Shown: piece by piece, positions 18,938-28,854 of the stretch | How the letters are laid out: every line of letters begins with the position of its first letter | Position numbering within the stretch: position 1 is the stretch's first letter | Translations under genes and position numbers: made by a program | The notes under the pieces: generated by a model | What the model was told of the DNA's origin: nothing | Database searches by the model: none | The model's input: only the letters and a program-made list of their open reading frames with translations | Assembly (NCBI GenBank): GCA_024763085.1 | Contig: JANTGE010000004.1 | Location: 1 to 37,729 of the forward strand | From: Acidimicrobiia bacterium | Lineage (GTDB): Bacteria > Actinomycetota > Acidimicrobiia > Spongiisociales > UBA4744 | Length of the DNA stretch: 37,729 nt | Direction of reading: 5' to 3'

Positions 18938-20127
18938 AGATGGACTTTGCGGTGATGGAGGCGCTCGAGCTGCTCGAGCGCGAGCGGGGTGTCCCGGTCG
19001 ATACGATCCTGGACGCACTCGCCAACGCGCTCGTCTCCGCCTACAAGCGCAGCCCCGGCGCCGCCGAAGAGGCGCGGGTCGTCATCGATCCGAACGAAGG
19101 CGAGATTCATGTCTACGCCCAGGAGCTCGACGAAGACGGCAACGTGGTGCGCGAGTGGGAAGACACGCCGGAGGACTTCGGCCGAATCGCCGCGCAGACC
19201 GCGAAGCAGGTCATCGCCCAGCGGCTGCGGGACGCACAGCGGGAACAAGTCTTCGACCTGTATGAAGGACGCGAAGGCGACCTCATCACCGGCATCGTGC
19301 AGCAGGTCGACTACCGGTACGTCATCCTCGATCTGGGCGATGCCGAAGCGATCATGCCTGGTTCGGAACGCATCCCGTATGAGCGTCTCGAGCGCGGCAA
19401 CCGGGTCAAGGCACTCATCATCGAGGTGCGGGGCGAGACGAAAGGGCCCCAGATCGTCGTGAGCCGGAGCCACCCGGATTTCATCCGTAGGCTCTTGGAG
19501 CTCGAAGTGCCGGAACTCGTCGACGGCACCGTAGAGATCAAGGCGATTGCCCGGGAGCCGGGTCATCGTACGAAGATCGCCGTGGCGTCGAACGACCCGA
19601 ACGTCGACCCAAAGGGCGCCTGTGTTGGTGCCAGAGGCTCTCGGGTACGGCAGGTCGTCAACGAGCTGCGTGGCGAGAAGGTCGACGTGGTGCAGTGGCG
19701 GGAAGACCCCCGGCAGCTCATCGCCGAAGCGTTGGGTCCAGCGACCGTCAAGGAAGTTCGTCTGGATGAGGAGGCCAAGGAGGCGGTCGTCATCGTCCCC
19801 GACCATCAGCTCTCGTTGGCGATCGGCCGGGAAGGCCAAAACGCCCGTCTGGCCGCGAAGCTGACCGGCTACCGCATCGACATCCGGTCGGAGACCCAGG
19901 ACCGTGCCCCGGCAGAAGAAGAGGAGCCGGCCATCGAGACCCCCGAAGCCGAGGCGCCGGAGGCCGTGGCGACCCCCGAAGCTGAGGCCCCGGAGGCCGT
20001 GGCGACCCCCGAAGCTGAGGCCCCGGAGGCTGTGGTGCCCCCCGCCGAGGAACCGGAGGCGAACGATGAGGTCGCCGCGTCGGCAACAGACGAGACTCCT
20101 CGAGAAGAAGTGCAAGGGGAGGCGTAA
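18934..20127 (+). CDS. nusA: Transcription termination/antitermination factor NusA
   Basis: MKMDFAVMEALELLERERGVPVDTILDALANALVSAYKR...S1 and KH regions...LSLAIGREGQNARLAAKLTGYRIDIRSE. Confidence 0.97.
   Translation: MKMDFAVMEALELLERERGVPVDTILDALANALVSAYKRSPGAAEEARVVIDPNEGEIHVYAQELDEDGNVVREWEDTPEDFGRIAAQTAKQVIAQRLRDAQREQVFDLYEGREGDLITGIVQQVDYRYVILDLGDAEAIMPGSERIPYERLERGNRVKALIIEVRGETKGPQIVVSRSHPDFIRRLLELEVPELVDGTVEIKAIAREPGHRTKIAVASNDPNVDPKGACVGARGSRVRQVVNELRGEKVDVVQWREDPRQLIAEALGPATVKEVRLDEEAKEAVVIVPDHQLSLAIGREGQNARLAAKLTGYRIDIRSETQDRAPAEEEEPAIETPEAEAPEAVATPEAEAPEAVATPEAEAPEAVVPPAEEPEANDEVAASATDETPREEVQGEA
19939..20037. repeat. Three 33-bp tandem repeats in the nusA 3' end (TPEAEAPEAVA)
   Basis: ACCCCCGAAGC(C/T)GAGGC(G/C)CCGGAGGC(C/T)GTGG(C/T)G repeated three times. 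Confidence 0.92.
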
Positions 20128-22206
20128 GTGGCAAAGGAGCGTATCTACGAGATCGCCCGACGTCTCGGGCGGGAGTCGAAAGAAGTGCTCGAGCGGGCTC
20201 AGGAGCTCGGACTCGACGTAAAGACGGCGTCTTCTGGCCTCACCGAAGAGGACGCTCAGCTTGTCACCCTCTCCTTTGAAGAGGAATCTGCCGACAAGCA
20301 GGCCACTGAGAAGCAGACCACCCAGGCCGAAGAAGCACCGACTCCGCAGGAACGGCCTGAGCAGGCGGAGTCGGAGGTCCCCGAGGCCGAGCGACCCGAG
20401 GAAACCGAGCCAGTGGCTGCCTCCGAGGTCGAGGCGGCACCCGAGACCCCAGCCGTCGTCACGGTGCCCGCCGGTGTGACGGTAGAAGGTTTCGCCGAGG
20501 CGATCGGCGTGCCGACCGGAGAAGTCGTCAAGGCGCTGCTGTTGATGGGGGAGCCGGCCGCGGCGCAAGCGCCAATGCCTGAAGAGGCCATCGACCTGGT
20601 CGCCGAGCAGTTCGACGCCGTCGTCGAGGTCGAAGCCCCGAGCGAGCAGCCTGCGGCACCCGAGTTGCCCACCTTCGACGACCGCCCGGAAGATCTCCAG
20701 CCGCGCCCTCCGGTCGTCACCGTCATGGGCCACGTCGATCACGGCAAGACGACCCTGCTCGACCAGATCCGAAAGACCAACGTGGTCGCCCGGGAAGCCG
20801 GCGGTATCACCCAGCACATCGGTGCCTACCAGGTCACCTGGAATGGCCGCAAGATCACCTTCATCGACACGCCCGGCCACGAGGCGTTCACCGCGATGCG
20901 GGCTCGAGGTGCCAACGTCACCGACATCGTCATTTTGGTTGTCGCGGCCGACGACGGCGTGATGCCCCAGACCGTGGAGGCGATCAGCCATGCCAAGGCA
21001 GCCGGAGTCGAGATCATCGTGGCGATCAACAAGGTCGATCTGCCCGGTGCCGACCCGGCCAGAGTCCGTACCCAACTCACCGAGCATGGTCTGATCCCCG
21101 AGGAGTTTGGTGGCGAGACCGTCACCGTTGAGGTGTCGGCGGCGACCGGGCAGGGCATCGACCAGCTGCTCGAGATGATCGACCTGATCGCCCAGGTCAA
21201 CGAGTACAAGGCGAATCCCAAGGCGCCTGCGTCCGGCGTGGTCGTCGAGAGCCAACTCGACAAGGGTCGAGGTCCCGTTGCGACCGTCATCGTGCGCCGG
21301 GGGACACTCCGACGCGGCGACGCCATCGTCTCAGGTGCCGCATCCGGCCGGGTGCGGGCCATGCTCGACGAGAACAATCAACAGCTCAAGGAGGTCCCGC
21401 CGGGTACACCCGCCCTGATCATGGGCTGGGACACCGTCCCTACCGCCGGAGACCCATTTGAGGTCGTCGCCTCCGAGAAGGAAGCTCGGGCGAAGGCCCA
21501 GGCCGTAGAGAACGAGCTTCGGAAGGAGAAGGCGGTCATCCCGACGGCGTTGGAGCGGCTGGAGCAACTCCTCGAGTCGCTGCGAACCCAGGACGAAGCC
21601 GAGCTGCGTCTCATCGTCAAAACCGACACCCACGGTTCCCTCGAGGCAGTGAAGGAGTCGATCGGCAAGATCGGTAGGGAGGGTGGCCGGATCACCATCA
21701 TCCACGCGGCCGTTGGCGGCATCAGCGAGAACGATGTAGCACTGGCGGAGGTCACCGAGTCCATCATCGTCGGATTCAACGTGCGCCCTGACGGCAAGGC
21801 CCGAAAAGCCGCCGAACAAAAAGGCATCGAGATTCGCACCTACCGGGTCATCTACGAGCTGCTCGACGAGATCGAACAGATGCTGGTCGGACGGCTCGCT
21901 CCCGAAGAGGTCGAGCGTGTGCTCGGCACCGCCGAGGTGCGGGCCGTGTTCAAGGTGCCACGAGTCGGCACCGTCGCCGGCTGCTACGTCACCGAAGGCG
22001 AGATCGTCCGCGGAGCCAACGCACGACTGCTCCGGCAGGGCGTCGTGGTATACGACGGCAAGATCTCGTCGCTGCGGCGCTTCAAGGAGGACGTGCGTAC
22101 CGTCGCCTCCGGCTTCGAGTGCGGCATCGGCCTCGAGAACTTCAACGATGTGAAGGAAGGCGACGTCATCGAGGCCTATCAGGTGGCCGAGGTCGCCAGG
22201 CAGTAG
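20128..22206 (+). CDS. infB: Translation initiation factor IF-2
   Basis: IF2_N start [74 protein letters not shown]. Confidence 0.97.
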   Translation: MAKERIYEIARRLGRESKEVLERAQELGLDVKTASSGLTEEDAQLVTLSFEEESADKQATEKQTTQAEEAPTPQERPEQAESEVPEAERPEETEPVAASEVEAAPETPAVVTVPAGVTVEGFAEAIGVPTGEVVKALLLMGEPAAAQAPMPEEAIDLVAEQFDAVVEVEAPSEQPAAPELPTFDDRPEDLQPRPPVVTVMGHVDHGKTTLLDQIRKTNVVAREAGGITQHIGAYQVTWNGRKITFIDTPGHEAFTAMRARGANVTDIVILVVAADDGVMPQTVEAISHAKAAGVEIIVAINKVDLPGADPARVRTQLTEHGLIPEEFGGETVTVEVSAATGQGIDQLLEMIDLIAQVNEYKANPKAPASGVVVESQLDKGRGPVATVIVRRGTLRRGDAIVSGAASGRVRAMLDENNQQLKEVPPGTPALIMGWDTVPTAGDPFEVVASEKEARAKAQAVENELRKEKAVIPTALERLEQLLESLRTQDEAELRLIVKTDTHGSLEAVKESIGKIGREGGRITIIHAAVGGISENDVALAEVTESIIVGFNVRPDGKARKAAEQKGIEIRTYRVIYELLDEIEQMLVGRLAPEEVERVLGTAEVRAVFKVPRVGTVAGCYVTEGEIVRGANARLLRQGVVVYDGKISSLRRFKEDVRTVASGFECGIGLENFNDVKEGDVIEAYQVAEVARQ

Positions 22207-22494
22207 ATGTACGCCGCCGGGCTCCGTATCGAGCTGCGCATCCGGGGTGTCCGATCGCTCAAGGAGAAGCGGCGCGTGGTGAAACCGATCCTGGTCGACC
22301 TGCATCGGAACCTCGGAGCATCGGTCGCCGAGACCGCGCACCAGGACTCCTGGCAGCGATGTGAGATCGGTGTCGCCGTGGTCGCCTCCGCCCCAGGTGA
22401 GCTCGACCGAAGGATCGACGCGATACGGCGGCGGCTCGATGAATATGAGGTCGACGTGTTGTCGATCACCGAGGCGTATCTGGAGGAGACATGA
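22207..22494 (+). CDS. DUF503 domain-containing protein
   Basis: MYAAGLRIELRIRGVRSLKEKRRVVKPILVDLHRNLGASVAETAHQDSWQRCEIGVAVVA. Confidence 0.92.
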   Translation: MYAAGLRIELRIRGVRSLKEKRRVVKPILVDLHRNLGASVAETAHQDSWQRCEIGVAVVASAPGELDRRIDAIRRRLDEYEVDVLSITEAYLEET

Positions 22495-22838
22495 AGGAAC
22501 CCAGCCCTCGTCTGAGAAGAGTGAACTCGACACTCCTCCATGCGATTGCCGAGATCGTCCATCACCTGAAAGACCCGCGGCTCGAGTTCGTGACGATCAC
22601 CGCCGTCGAAGCGACACCCGATCTGCGCACCGCCCACGTGTTCTACTCCGTGCTCGGAGACGACGACGCTCGTACCGGGGCCGCTGCCGGTCTCGAGGCG
22701 GCGGCCGGACACGTCCGAAAGGAAGTCGGTGAACAGGTGCGTCTCAAGTACACGCCGAAGCTCGTCTTCGAACCGGATACCGGGATCGAGGAAGGACTGA
22801 AGATCGATCGGCTGTTGCGTGGGCTGGAGGAGACATGA
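22491..22838 (+). CDS. rbfA: Ribosome-binding factor A
   Basis: LRRVNSTLLHAIAEIVHHLKDPRLEFVTITAVEATPDLRTAHVFYSVLG...LKYTPKLVFEPDTGIEEG. Confidence 0.93.
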   Translation: MKEPSPRLRRVNSTLLHAIAEIVHHLKDPRLEFVTITAVEATPDLRTAHVFYSVLGDDDARTGAAAGLEAAAGHVRKEVGEQVRLKYTPKLVFEPDTGIEEGLKIDRLLRGLEET

Positions 22839-23773
22839 TCGATGAAGCCGTAGCCGTATTGTCCGAGGCCCCCGACATCGCCGTCGTCTGCCACATCGGG
22901 CCCGACGGGGACGCCATCGGAGCCGGAATCGGATTGGCGCTCGCCGCTCGCAAGGCCGGGAGGTCGGCCGTGTTCTCGTTCGGCGAGCCGTTTTCGCTCT
23001 CCGACAACTACGACTACCTGGATCGGTCCGTGCTGATACCACCGGCCGAGTTTCCTCGCGCTCCGGATGTGCTCGTAACGGTGGACGCCGCCTCCCTCGA
23101 CCGGCTCGGTAGCCTCGCGCCGGTCGCCGAGGCCGCCGGCACGGTCGTCGTGCTCGACCATCACATCTCCAACCCTGGATTCGGCGATGTGAACGTGATC
23201 GACCCTGCTGCAGCCGCTACCGCCGAACTCGTCTATCTGCTGCTGCGGCGTCTCCAATGGCCAGTCGATATGGACGTCGCCGCGGCGTTGCTCACCGGTC
23301 TCGTCACCGACACCGGTCGCTTCCAGTACTCCAACACCACTCCGGCAACGCTTCAGGTGGCGGCCGACCTCGTCGCGGCCGGAGCGCGTCCCGACGTCAT
23401 CGGCCAGAACATGTACGAGCGGGTGCCATTCGGCTATCTCAAGGTGCAAGCTGCGGTGCTCGACAGAGCCGTACTATCGGGCCAGTTCGTCTGGTCGGTT
23501 CTCTACCTCGACGACCTGAACCGACATGGGATCGGGCCGGAGGACACCGACCTGCTCATCGATGCGATCAGGATCGCCAAGGAGGCGGAAGTGGCGGCGC
23601 TCGTCAAAGAGTTGCAGGCCGGCGGCTTCAAAGTGAGTCTTCGTTCGCGAGGATCCGTCGACGTGGGAGCGATCGCCGGCGCGTACGGTGGCGGCGGCCA
23701 TCACAACGCCGCCGGTTTCACCATGGCCGGGACGTTGGAAGAGGTCGTCGCCGCCGTGGAGGACGCTCTGTGA
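22835..23773 (+). CDS. DHH/DHHA1 phosphoesterase (NrnA-like oligoribonuclease/pAp phosphatase)
   Basis: [26 protein letters not shown]...[28 protein letters not shown]...[13 protein letters not shown]. Confidence 0.94.
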   Translation: MIDEAVAVLSEAPDIAVVCHIGPDGDAIGAGIGLALAARKAGRSAVFSFGEPFSLSDNYDYLDRSVLIPPAEFPRAPDVLVTVDAASLDRLGSLAPVAEAAGTVVVLDHHISNPGFGDVNVIDPAAAATAELVYLLLRRLQWPVDMDVAAALLTGLVTDTGRFQYSNTTPATLQVAADLVAAGARPDVIGQNMYERVPFGYLKVQAAVLDRAVLSGQFVWSVLYLDDLNRHGIGPEDTDLLIDAIRIAKEAEVAALVKELQAGGFKVSLRSRGSVDVGAIAGAYGGGGHHNAAGFTMAGTLEEVVAAVEDAL

Positions 23774-24654
23774 TCTCCGGATTCCTCGACGTCGACAAGC
23801 CGGCCGGTTGGACCTCGCACGACGTTGTCGCCAAGGTTCGCCGGCTCATCGGGCAAAAGAGAGTCGGGCACGCCGGCACCCTCGACCCGCCCGCCACCGG
23901 CCTGCTCGTCCTGGGCCTCGGGAAAGCCACACGGCTGATGCGGTACTTGCAGGCGACCGAGAAGGTGTACCGGGCGCGTGTCGTGTTCGGCATCGGTACC
24001 GACACCCTCGATGCCACCGGCGCCATCCTGGCTCGTGAACCCCTGCCGCTCGACGAGCAGGAGTTGGCCGAGGCGATGGCCCGATTCGTCGGGACCATCT
24101 CGCAGATCCCTCCGATGGTCTCGGCGGTCAAGGTCGACGGCCGCCGCCTCTACGAGTTTGCCCGCCGCGGCGAGACCGTGGAGCGCAAGGCGCGGGTGGT
24201 CGAGATCTATGAACTGGCCCTGGAAGACTTCGCACCCGGACCATATCCGGAAGCGACGATACTGCTGCGTTGCAGCTCCGGGACCTATGTGCGGTCGCTG
24301 GCCTACGACCTGGGCGTTGCGCTCGGCGGGACGGCCCACGTGGCCGACCTGCGCCGGCTGGCAGTTGCCAGCCGAACCGTCGAAGCCGCTCACACCATCG
24401 AAGAACTCGAAGCCGCCGGAGAGGCGGTGTCGAACCTGATCGTGCCCATGGCGGAGGGGCTGGGCGACCTTCCGGTCCAGACGGCCGACGCCGAGTCGGC
24501 CCGGGCCGTATCGCACGGAACGCCGTTTCCCCGATCGGTCATGCCGACGGCTCCGCCGTCGGGGCCGTTTCGGGTCGTCGATGAACAGGGTGAGTTGCTT
24601 GCCGTCTACCTGGCCGACGGCGGGCGTCTCATCCCCGAGGTGGTGGTGGCGTGA
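23770..24654 (+). CDS. truB: tRNA pseudouridine-55 synthase
   Basis: [57 protein letters not shown]. Confidence 0.96.
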   Translation: MISGFLDVDKPAGWTSHDVVAKVRRLIGQKRVGHAGTLDPPATGLLVLGLGKATRLMRYLQATEKVYRARVVFGIGTDTLDATGAILAREPLPLDEQELAEAMARFVGTISQIPPMVSAVKVDGRRLYEFARRGETVERKARVVEIYELALEDFAPGPYPEATILLRCSSGTYVRSLAYDLGVALGGTAHVADLRRLAVASRTVEAAHTIEELEAAGEAVSNLIVPMAEGLGDLPVQTADAESARAVSHGTPFPRSVMPTAPPSGPFRVVDEQGELLAVYLADGGRLIPEVVVA

Positions 24655-25574
24655 CCGTGCTACGCGGCGACCCGACACGGTGGCGTCTCGACGACGCCAG
24701 TTCGGCGGTGACGATCGGGGTCTACGACGGTGTACATCGGGGGCATCAGGCGGTGCTGCGCGATCTCGAGTCCCGGGCCGACGAAGTGGGGGCGCGCCGC
24801 AGAGTTGTGCTGACCTTCGACCCGCACCCGCTCGCGGTGGTGGCGCCGGAGCGAGCCCCGAAGTTGCTCACGACCCTCGATCGGCGGATAGAGATCCTGG
24901 AGAGCCTCGGCGTGGACGTCGTCGGGGTGTTGCCGTTTCGGCAGATCCGGCAGATGCATCCCGATGAGTTCATCCAGCGGGTACTCGTCGATGCGCTCCA
25001 CGCCCGGCTGGTGGTCGTCGGGACCAATTTCCGGTTTGGGCTGGATCGCGAGGGCGACGTGGCGACGCTGCGACGGGTCGGCGCCACGCTCGGGTTCGAC
25101 GTGGATGCCGTCGAGCTGCTGCGTGGCGATGGGGCGACCCTCTCGTCGTCGGCGATCCGGGCCATGCTGGCACGCGGTGATGTTCGCCACGCGGCAGAGG
25201 CGCTCGGACGGCCCCACGAGGTGGCAGGCCGGGTGGTGGCCGGCGATCGTCGAGGCCGTCAGATCGGATTCCCGACGGCCAATCTCGCCGTACCGACCGA
25301 GCTGATGATCCCTGCGGACGGCGTATATGCAGTGTGGGCGGAAGTCTCCGGTGGCAGACACCGGGCGGTGGTGAACATCGGAACCCGTCCCACGTTTGAC
25401 GGCGGCGACCGGGTGGTGGAAGCCCACCTGCTCGACTTCGACCAGGACCTGTACGGTCTCGACATGCGCCTCGAGTTCGTCGACCGGCTCAGGGACGAAC
25501 GACGGTTTGCCGGCATCGACGAACTGGTTGGCCAGATTCGACACGACATTCAGGCCGCCGAGGAGCGTCTGTGA
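24651..25574 (+). CDS. ribF: Bifunctional riboflavin kinase/FAD synthetase
   Basis: SSAVTIGVYDGVHRGHQAVLRDL...GTNFRFGLDREGDV...LGRPHEVAGRVVAGDRRGRQIGFPTANLAV...GVYAVWAEV. Confidence 0.95.
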   Translation: MTVLRGDPTRWRLDDASSAVTIGVYDGVHRGHQAVLRDLESRADEVGARRRVVLTFDPHPLAVVAPERAPKLLTTLDRRIEILESLGVDVVGVLPFRQIRQMHPDEFIQRVLVDALHARLVVVGTNFRFGLDREGDVATLRRVGATLGFDVDAVELLRGDGATLSSSAIRAMLARGDVRHAAEALGRPHEVAGRVVAGDRRGRQIGFPTANLAVPTELMIPADGVYAVWAEVSGGRHRAVVNIGTRPTFDGGDRVVEAHLLDFDQDLYGLDMRLEFVDRLRDERRFAGIDELVGQIRHDIQAAEERL

Positions 25575-25951
25575 CCGAGCAGATCAGATCCGGTTCCCCC
25601 TATGAGGAGGCCTACGGGTTCTCTCGGGCAGTCGTGGTCGGCGACAGGGTGCTCGTGGCCGGCACGGCCCCCGTTCCGCCACCCGGGGAGGTGGTGGCGG
25701 CGACACCGTACGAGCAGATGCTGCGATGCGGAGCGATCGCCGTCGAGGCGTTGGCCGCGGCAGGAGCGACCGTGGATGACGTGGTGAGGACCCGGATGTT
25801 CATCACCGATCCGCAAGACGCCGAAGCGGTGGGGCGAGCCCATGCCGAACTGTTCGGTCAGGCAGCGCCCGCGGCGACCATGGTGGTGGTGGCGGCGCTG
25901 CTCGAGCCGTCGTGGAAGGTCGAGCTGGAGGTAGAGGCAGTCCGGTCATGA
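25571..25951 (+). CDS. RidA/YjgF family protein
   Basis: GSPYEEAYGFSRAVVVGDRVLVAGTAPVPPPGEVVAATPYEQMLRCGAIAVEALAAAGATVDDVVRTRMFITD. Confidence 0.9.
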   Translation: MTEQIRSGSPYEEAYGFSRAVVVGDRVLVAGTAPVPPPGEVVAATPYEQMLRCGAIAVEALAAAGATVDDVVRTRMFITDPQDAEAVGRAHAELFGQAAPAATMVVVAALLEPSWKVELEVEAVRS

Positions 25952-25982
25952 GGCCGATTGTCGGTCTAGGCCCTATCGGTGG

Positions 25983-25992
25983 TACACTCCCG
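25983..25992 (+). promoter_or_regulatory. Putative promoter -10/discriminator TACACTCCCG upstream of rpsO
   Basis: Same 10-mer as upstream of rplS and rpsB. Confidence 0.45.
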
Positions 25993-26017
25993 TCGTTCCC
26001 CCCCAAGTGTGCGGTAT

Positions 26018-26275
26018 ATGAAGGACACCAAAACCATCATTGAAGAGTTCGGCCATCACGACAGTGACACTGGTTCGCCCGAGGTCCAGGTTGCACTGCT
26101 CACCGAGCGGATCAACCATTTGACCGAGCATCTTCGCGAGCACAAGCATGATCACCACAGCAGGCGCGGCCTGTTGATGATGGTCGGCCAACGGCGTCGG
26201 CTTCTGAACTATCTGAAGCGAGAAGACGTCGAGCGTTATCGTGCATTGATCGCACGACTCGGTTTACGCCGATAG
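26018..26275 (+). CDS. rpsO: 30S ribosomal protein S15
   Basis: [70 protein letters not shown]. Confidence 0.97.
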   Translation: MKDTKTIIEEFGHHDSDTGSPEVQVALLTERINHLTEHLREHKHDHHSRRGLLMMVGQRRRLLNYLKREDVERYRALIARLGLRR

Positions 26276-26280
26276 ACTTC

Positions 26281-26430
26281 GGGGGCGGCTCGGCCGCCCT
26301 CCGTCATATCTGGCGTGAGGAACAGCCCATCGGGCAAGACAAGACAGCGAGGGCGAGTGTCCAGTTGTCAGTTGCCATCCCTGTGCGAGAGGGTTGACCA
26401 CTGGTAATTGGGCCGCCCTCCGAAAGGAGA
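26281..26430 (+). promoter_or_regulatory. Structured pnp 5' leader
   Basis: GGGCGGC-tcg-GCCGCCC (26283-26299); long imperfect hairpin CCAGTtGTCA...TGACcACTGG (26361-26404); CTCC-GAAA-GGAG covering the SD (26418-26429). Confidence 0.55.
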
Positions 26431-26435
26431 CCAGC

Positions 26436-28808
26436 GTGTCCGAAACTCTCGTGCGCGGAACCGTAGGTGGTCGCGAGATCACCATCGGAACCGGCAAACT
26501 AGCCCCCCTGGCAGACGGTGCCGTCACCATACGCCTCGGGGATACCGCGGTGCTGGTGACAGCCACCGCCAACAAGAAGATGCGGGAAGGTATCGATTTC
26601 TTCCCGCTCACCGTCGACGTCGAAGAGCGCATGTATGCAGCCGGGAAGATCCCCGGCTCGTTCTTCCGGCGTGAGGGACGCCCCACCGAAGAGGCAATCC
26701 TCGTGTGCCGGCTCATCGACCGTCCCCTCCGCCCTTCCTTCAAGGAAGGGTTCCGGTGCGAGACGCAGGTCGTATCGACGATCCTGTCTGTGGACGGGGA
26801 GAACCCGTACGACATCATCTCGCTCAACGGCGCCTCCGCGGCGTTGATGATCAGCGGTATCCCGTTCGAAGGGCCTATCGGCGGTATTCGCCTCGGCCTC
26901 AAGGACGGCGATTGGATCGTCAACCCGACCTTCCAGGAACTCGAGGAGTGCGTCTTCGAGATCACCGTCGCCGGCCGGCGGAACGCCGCCGGTGAGATCG
27001 ACATCATGATGGTCGAAGCCGGCGCAACCGAAGACGGGCTCCGGCTGATCGCCGAGGGCCAGCAGCCTTCCGACGAAGAGACCGTGGCAGCCGGACTGGA
27101 AGCCGCCAAAGAGCCCATTGGTCAGCTCATCGACTTGCAGCTCGAGCTCGTCGCCCAGGTGGAGGTCCCTGAGCAAGAGTGGCCGATCGCCGTCGACTAC
27201 ACCGAGGAGATCTTCGAGAAGGTTCAGGCGGCAGCCACAGAGCGGCTCGCCGAGGTGATCCGTATCGCCGACAAGCGGGAGCGTGGCGCGGCCGAAGATC
27301 GCGTCTTCGAAGAGATCGTCGCCGAGCTCGGCTTCGATGAAGAGGAGCAGCCGCAGGCGAAGCGAGCCTTGAAGAAGGTCGAGAAGGCAATGATGCGCCA
27401 ACGGGTGCTGGACGAAGGAGTCCGCCTCGACGGCCGCGGCCCGAAGGACATTCGGCAGCTGACGGCTGAGGTTGGCCTGGTGCCACGCACTCACGGTTCT
27501 GGCCTGTTCCAACGCGGCGAGACCCAGGTGCTGAACATCACCACCCTCGGCATGCTCAAGATGGAGCAGATGCTCGACACCCTCGGTATCGAAGAGAGCA
27601 AGCGCTACATGCACCACTACAACTTCCCTCCCTTCTCCGTGGGGGAAGCCGGGTTCATGCGCGGACCGAAGCGGCGCGAAATCGGCCACGGTGCCCTCGC
27701 CGAGAAGGCGGTTCGCCCGGTCGTGCCGCCGGAGGACGAGTTCCCCTATGCGCTGCGGCTCGTCTCTGAGGTGCTCTCGTCGAACGGTTCGACGTCGATG
27801 GCTTCGGTGTGCGCATCGAGCCTGTCGTTGATGGATGCCGGTGTTCCGATCACCGAGCCGGTGGCCGGTATCGCCATGGGGCTCATCTCCGACGGTGATC
27901 GGTTCGTTACCCTGACCGACATCATCGGGGCCGAGGATGCGCTCGGTGACATGGACTTCAAGGTGGCCGGGACCGCCGAAGTCATCACCGCGCTGCAGCT
28001 CGACACGAAGATCGAGGGCCTGCCGTCAGATGTCCTGGCCGGCGCTCTCAACCAGGCGAAAGAAGCCCGGCTCGCCATCTTGGACGTCATGCACGGTGCC
28101 CTGGCCGGACCGCGGCCTGAGCTGAACCGCTGGGCGCCCCGTATCGAGGCGGTGCGGATCCCGAAGGACAAGATCGGCGAGATCATCGGCCCCAAGGGCA
28201 AGCACATCCGCGAGCTCGAAGAGGAGACCGGCGCTTCGGTCGAAATCGAAGAAGAGGGCAACGAAGGCATCGTCCGTATCGGTTCGCCGGACGGCGAGTC
28301 GCTGGCGGCCGCGAAAGAGCGCGTGCTCGCCATGGCGTTCCCGCCGGAGCCTGAAGTCGGCAAGGAGTATGACGGCGAAGTGGTGAACATCACCAAGTTC
28401 GGTGCCTTCATCAACATCTTGCCGGGCCGTGATGGCCTGCTGCACATCTCCAAGATCGACTCGTCTCGTCGGGTCGACCGGGTGGAGGACTACCTCGATC
28501 TGGGCGACAAGGTGAAAGTGGTCGTTCGCGAGATCGATCGGGCCGGCAAGGTCAACCTCGACCTGGCCCAGGAGCTGGAACCGAAGCCCGGCGCCAAGGT
28601 TGGGGCCTCCCGGCCAGAGCGAGGCAACGACCGGGGTGGCAACGACCGAGGTAACGATCGAGGCCGTGATCGTGGCCGCGATCGGGGGCGTGGCGATCGG
28701 AACCGAGATCGGGAACGGGGAGCGCGCAGCGAACCGAAGCCCGAAGCCGGCGACAAGCCGCAGCGGAAAGTCGTCTCGTTCGAGGATGAGTTCGAGAAGG
28801 GGATGTAG
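26436..28808 (+). CDS. pnp: Polyribonucleotide nucleotidyltransferase (PNPase)
   Basis: VSETLVRGTVGGREITIGTGKLAPLADGAVTIRLGDTAVLVTATANKK...RRGPGRPTE-type PNPase core...KH IIGPKGKHIRELEEETGASVEIEE...S1 GEVVNITKFGAFINILPGRDGLLHISKI. Confidence 0.97.
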   Translation: MSETLVRGTVGGREITIGTGKLAPLADGAVTIRLGDTAVLVTATANKKMREGIDFFPLTVDVEERMYAAGKIPGSFFRREGRPTEEAILVCRLIDRPLRPSFKEGFRCETQVVSTILSVDGENPYDIISLNGASAALMISGIPFEGPIGGIRLGLKDGDWIVNPTFQELEECVFEITVAGRRNAAGEIDIMMVEAGATEDGLRLIAEGQQPSDEETVAAGLEAAKEPIGQLIDLQLELVAQVEVPEQEWPIAVDYTEEIFEKVQAAATERLAEVIRIADKRERGAAEDRVFEEIVAELGFDEEEQPQAKRALKKVEKAMMRQRVLDEGVRLDGRGPKDIRQLTAEVGLVPRTHGSGLFQRGETQVLNITTLGMLKMEQMLDTLGIEESKRYMHHYNFPPFSVGEAGFMRGPKRREIGHGALAEKAVRPVVPPEDEFPYALRLVSEVLSSNGSTSMASVCASSLSLMDAGVPITEPVAGIAMGLISDGDRFVTLTDIIGAEDALGDMDFKVAGTAEVITALQLDTKIEGLPSDVLAGALNQAKEARLAILDVMHGALAGPRPELNRWAPRIEAVRIPKDKIGEIIGPKGKHIRELEEETGASVEIEEEGNEGIVRIGSPDGESLAAAKERVLAMAFPPEPEVGKEYDGEVVNITKFGAFINILPGRDGLLHISKIDSSRRVDRVEDYLDLGDKVKVVVREIDRAGKVNLDLAQELEPKPGAKVGASRPERGNDRGGNDRGNDRGRDRGRDRGRGDRNRDRERGARSEPKPEAGDKPQRKVVSFEDEFEKGM

Positions 28809-28826
28809 CGAACCCCCACCAGTTCT

Positions 28827-28853
28827 AAGGGCGGGCCTTCGGGCCCGCCCTTT
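28827..28853. terminator. Rho-independent terminator downstream of pnp
   Basis: AAGGGCGGGCC-ttcg-GGCCCGCCCTTT: 11-bp stem with UUCG loop, between convergent genes. Confidence 0.9.
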
Positions 28854-28854
28854 G

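Noticed and set aside
18799-21255. 818-aa minus-strand ORF
   Set aside because: Antisense to nusA and infB; composition mirrors codon-complement bias, and repeat-like parts are antisense of acidic repeats.
21331-22533. 400-aa minus-strand ORF
   Set aside because: Antisense shadow of infB/DUF503.
26499-27689. 396-aa minus-strand ORF
   Set aside because: Antisense shadow of pnp.
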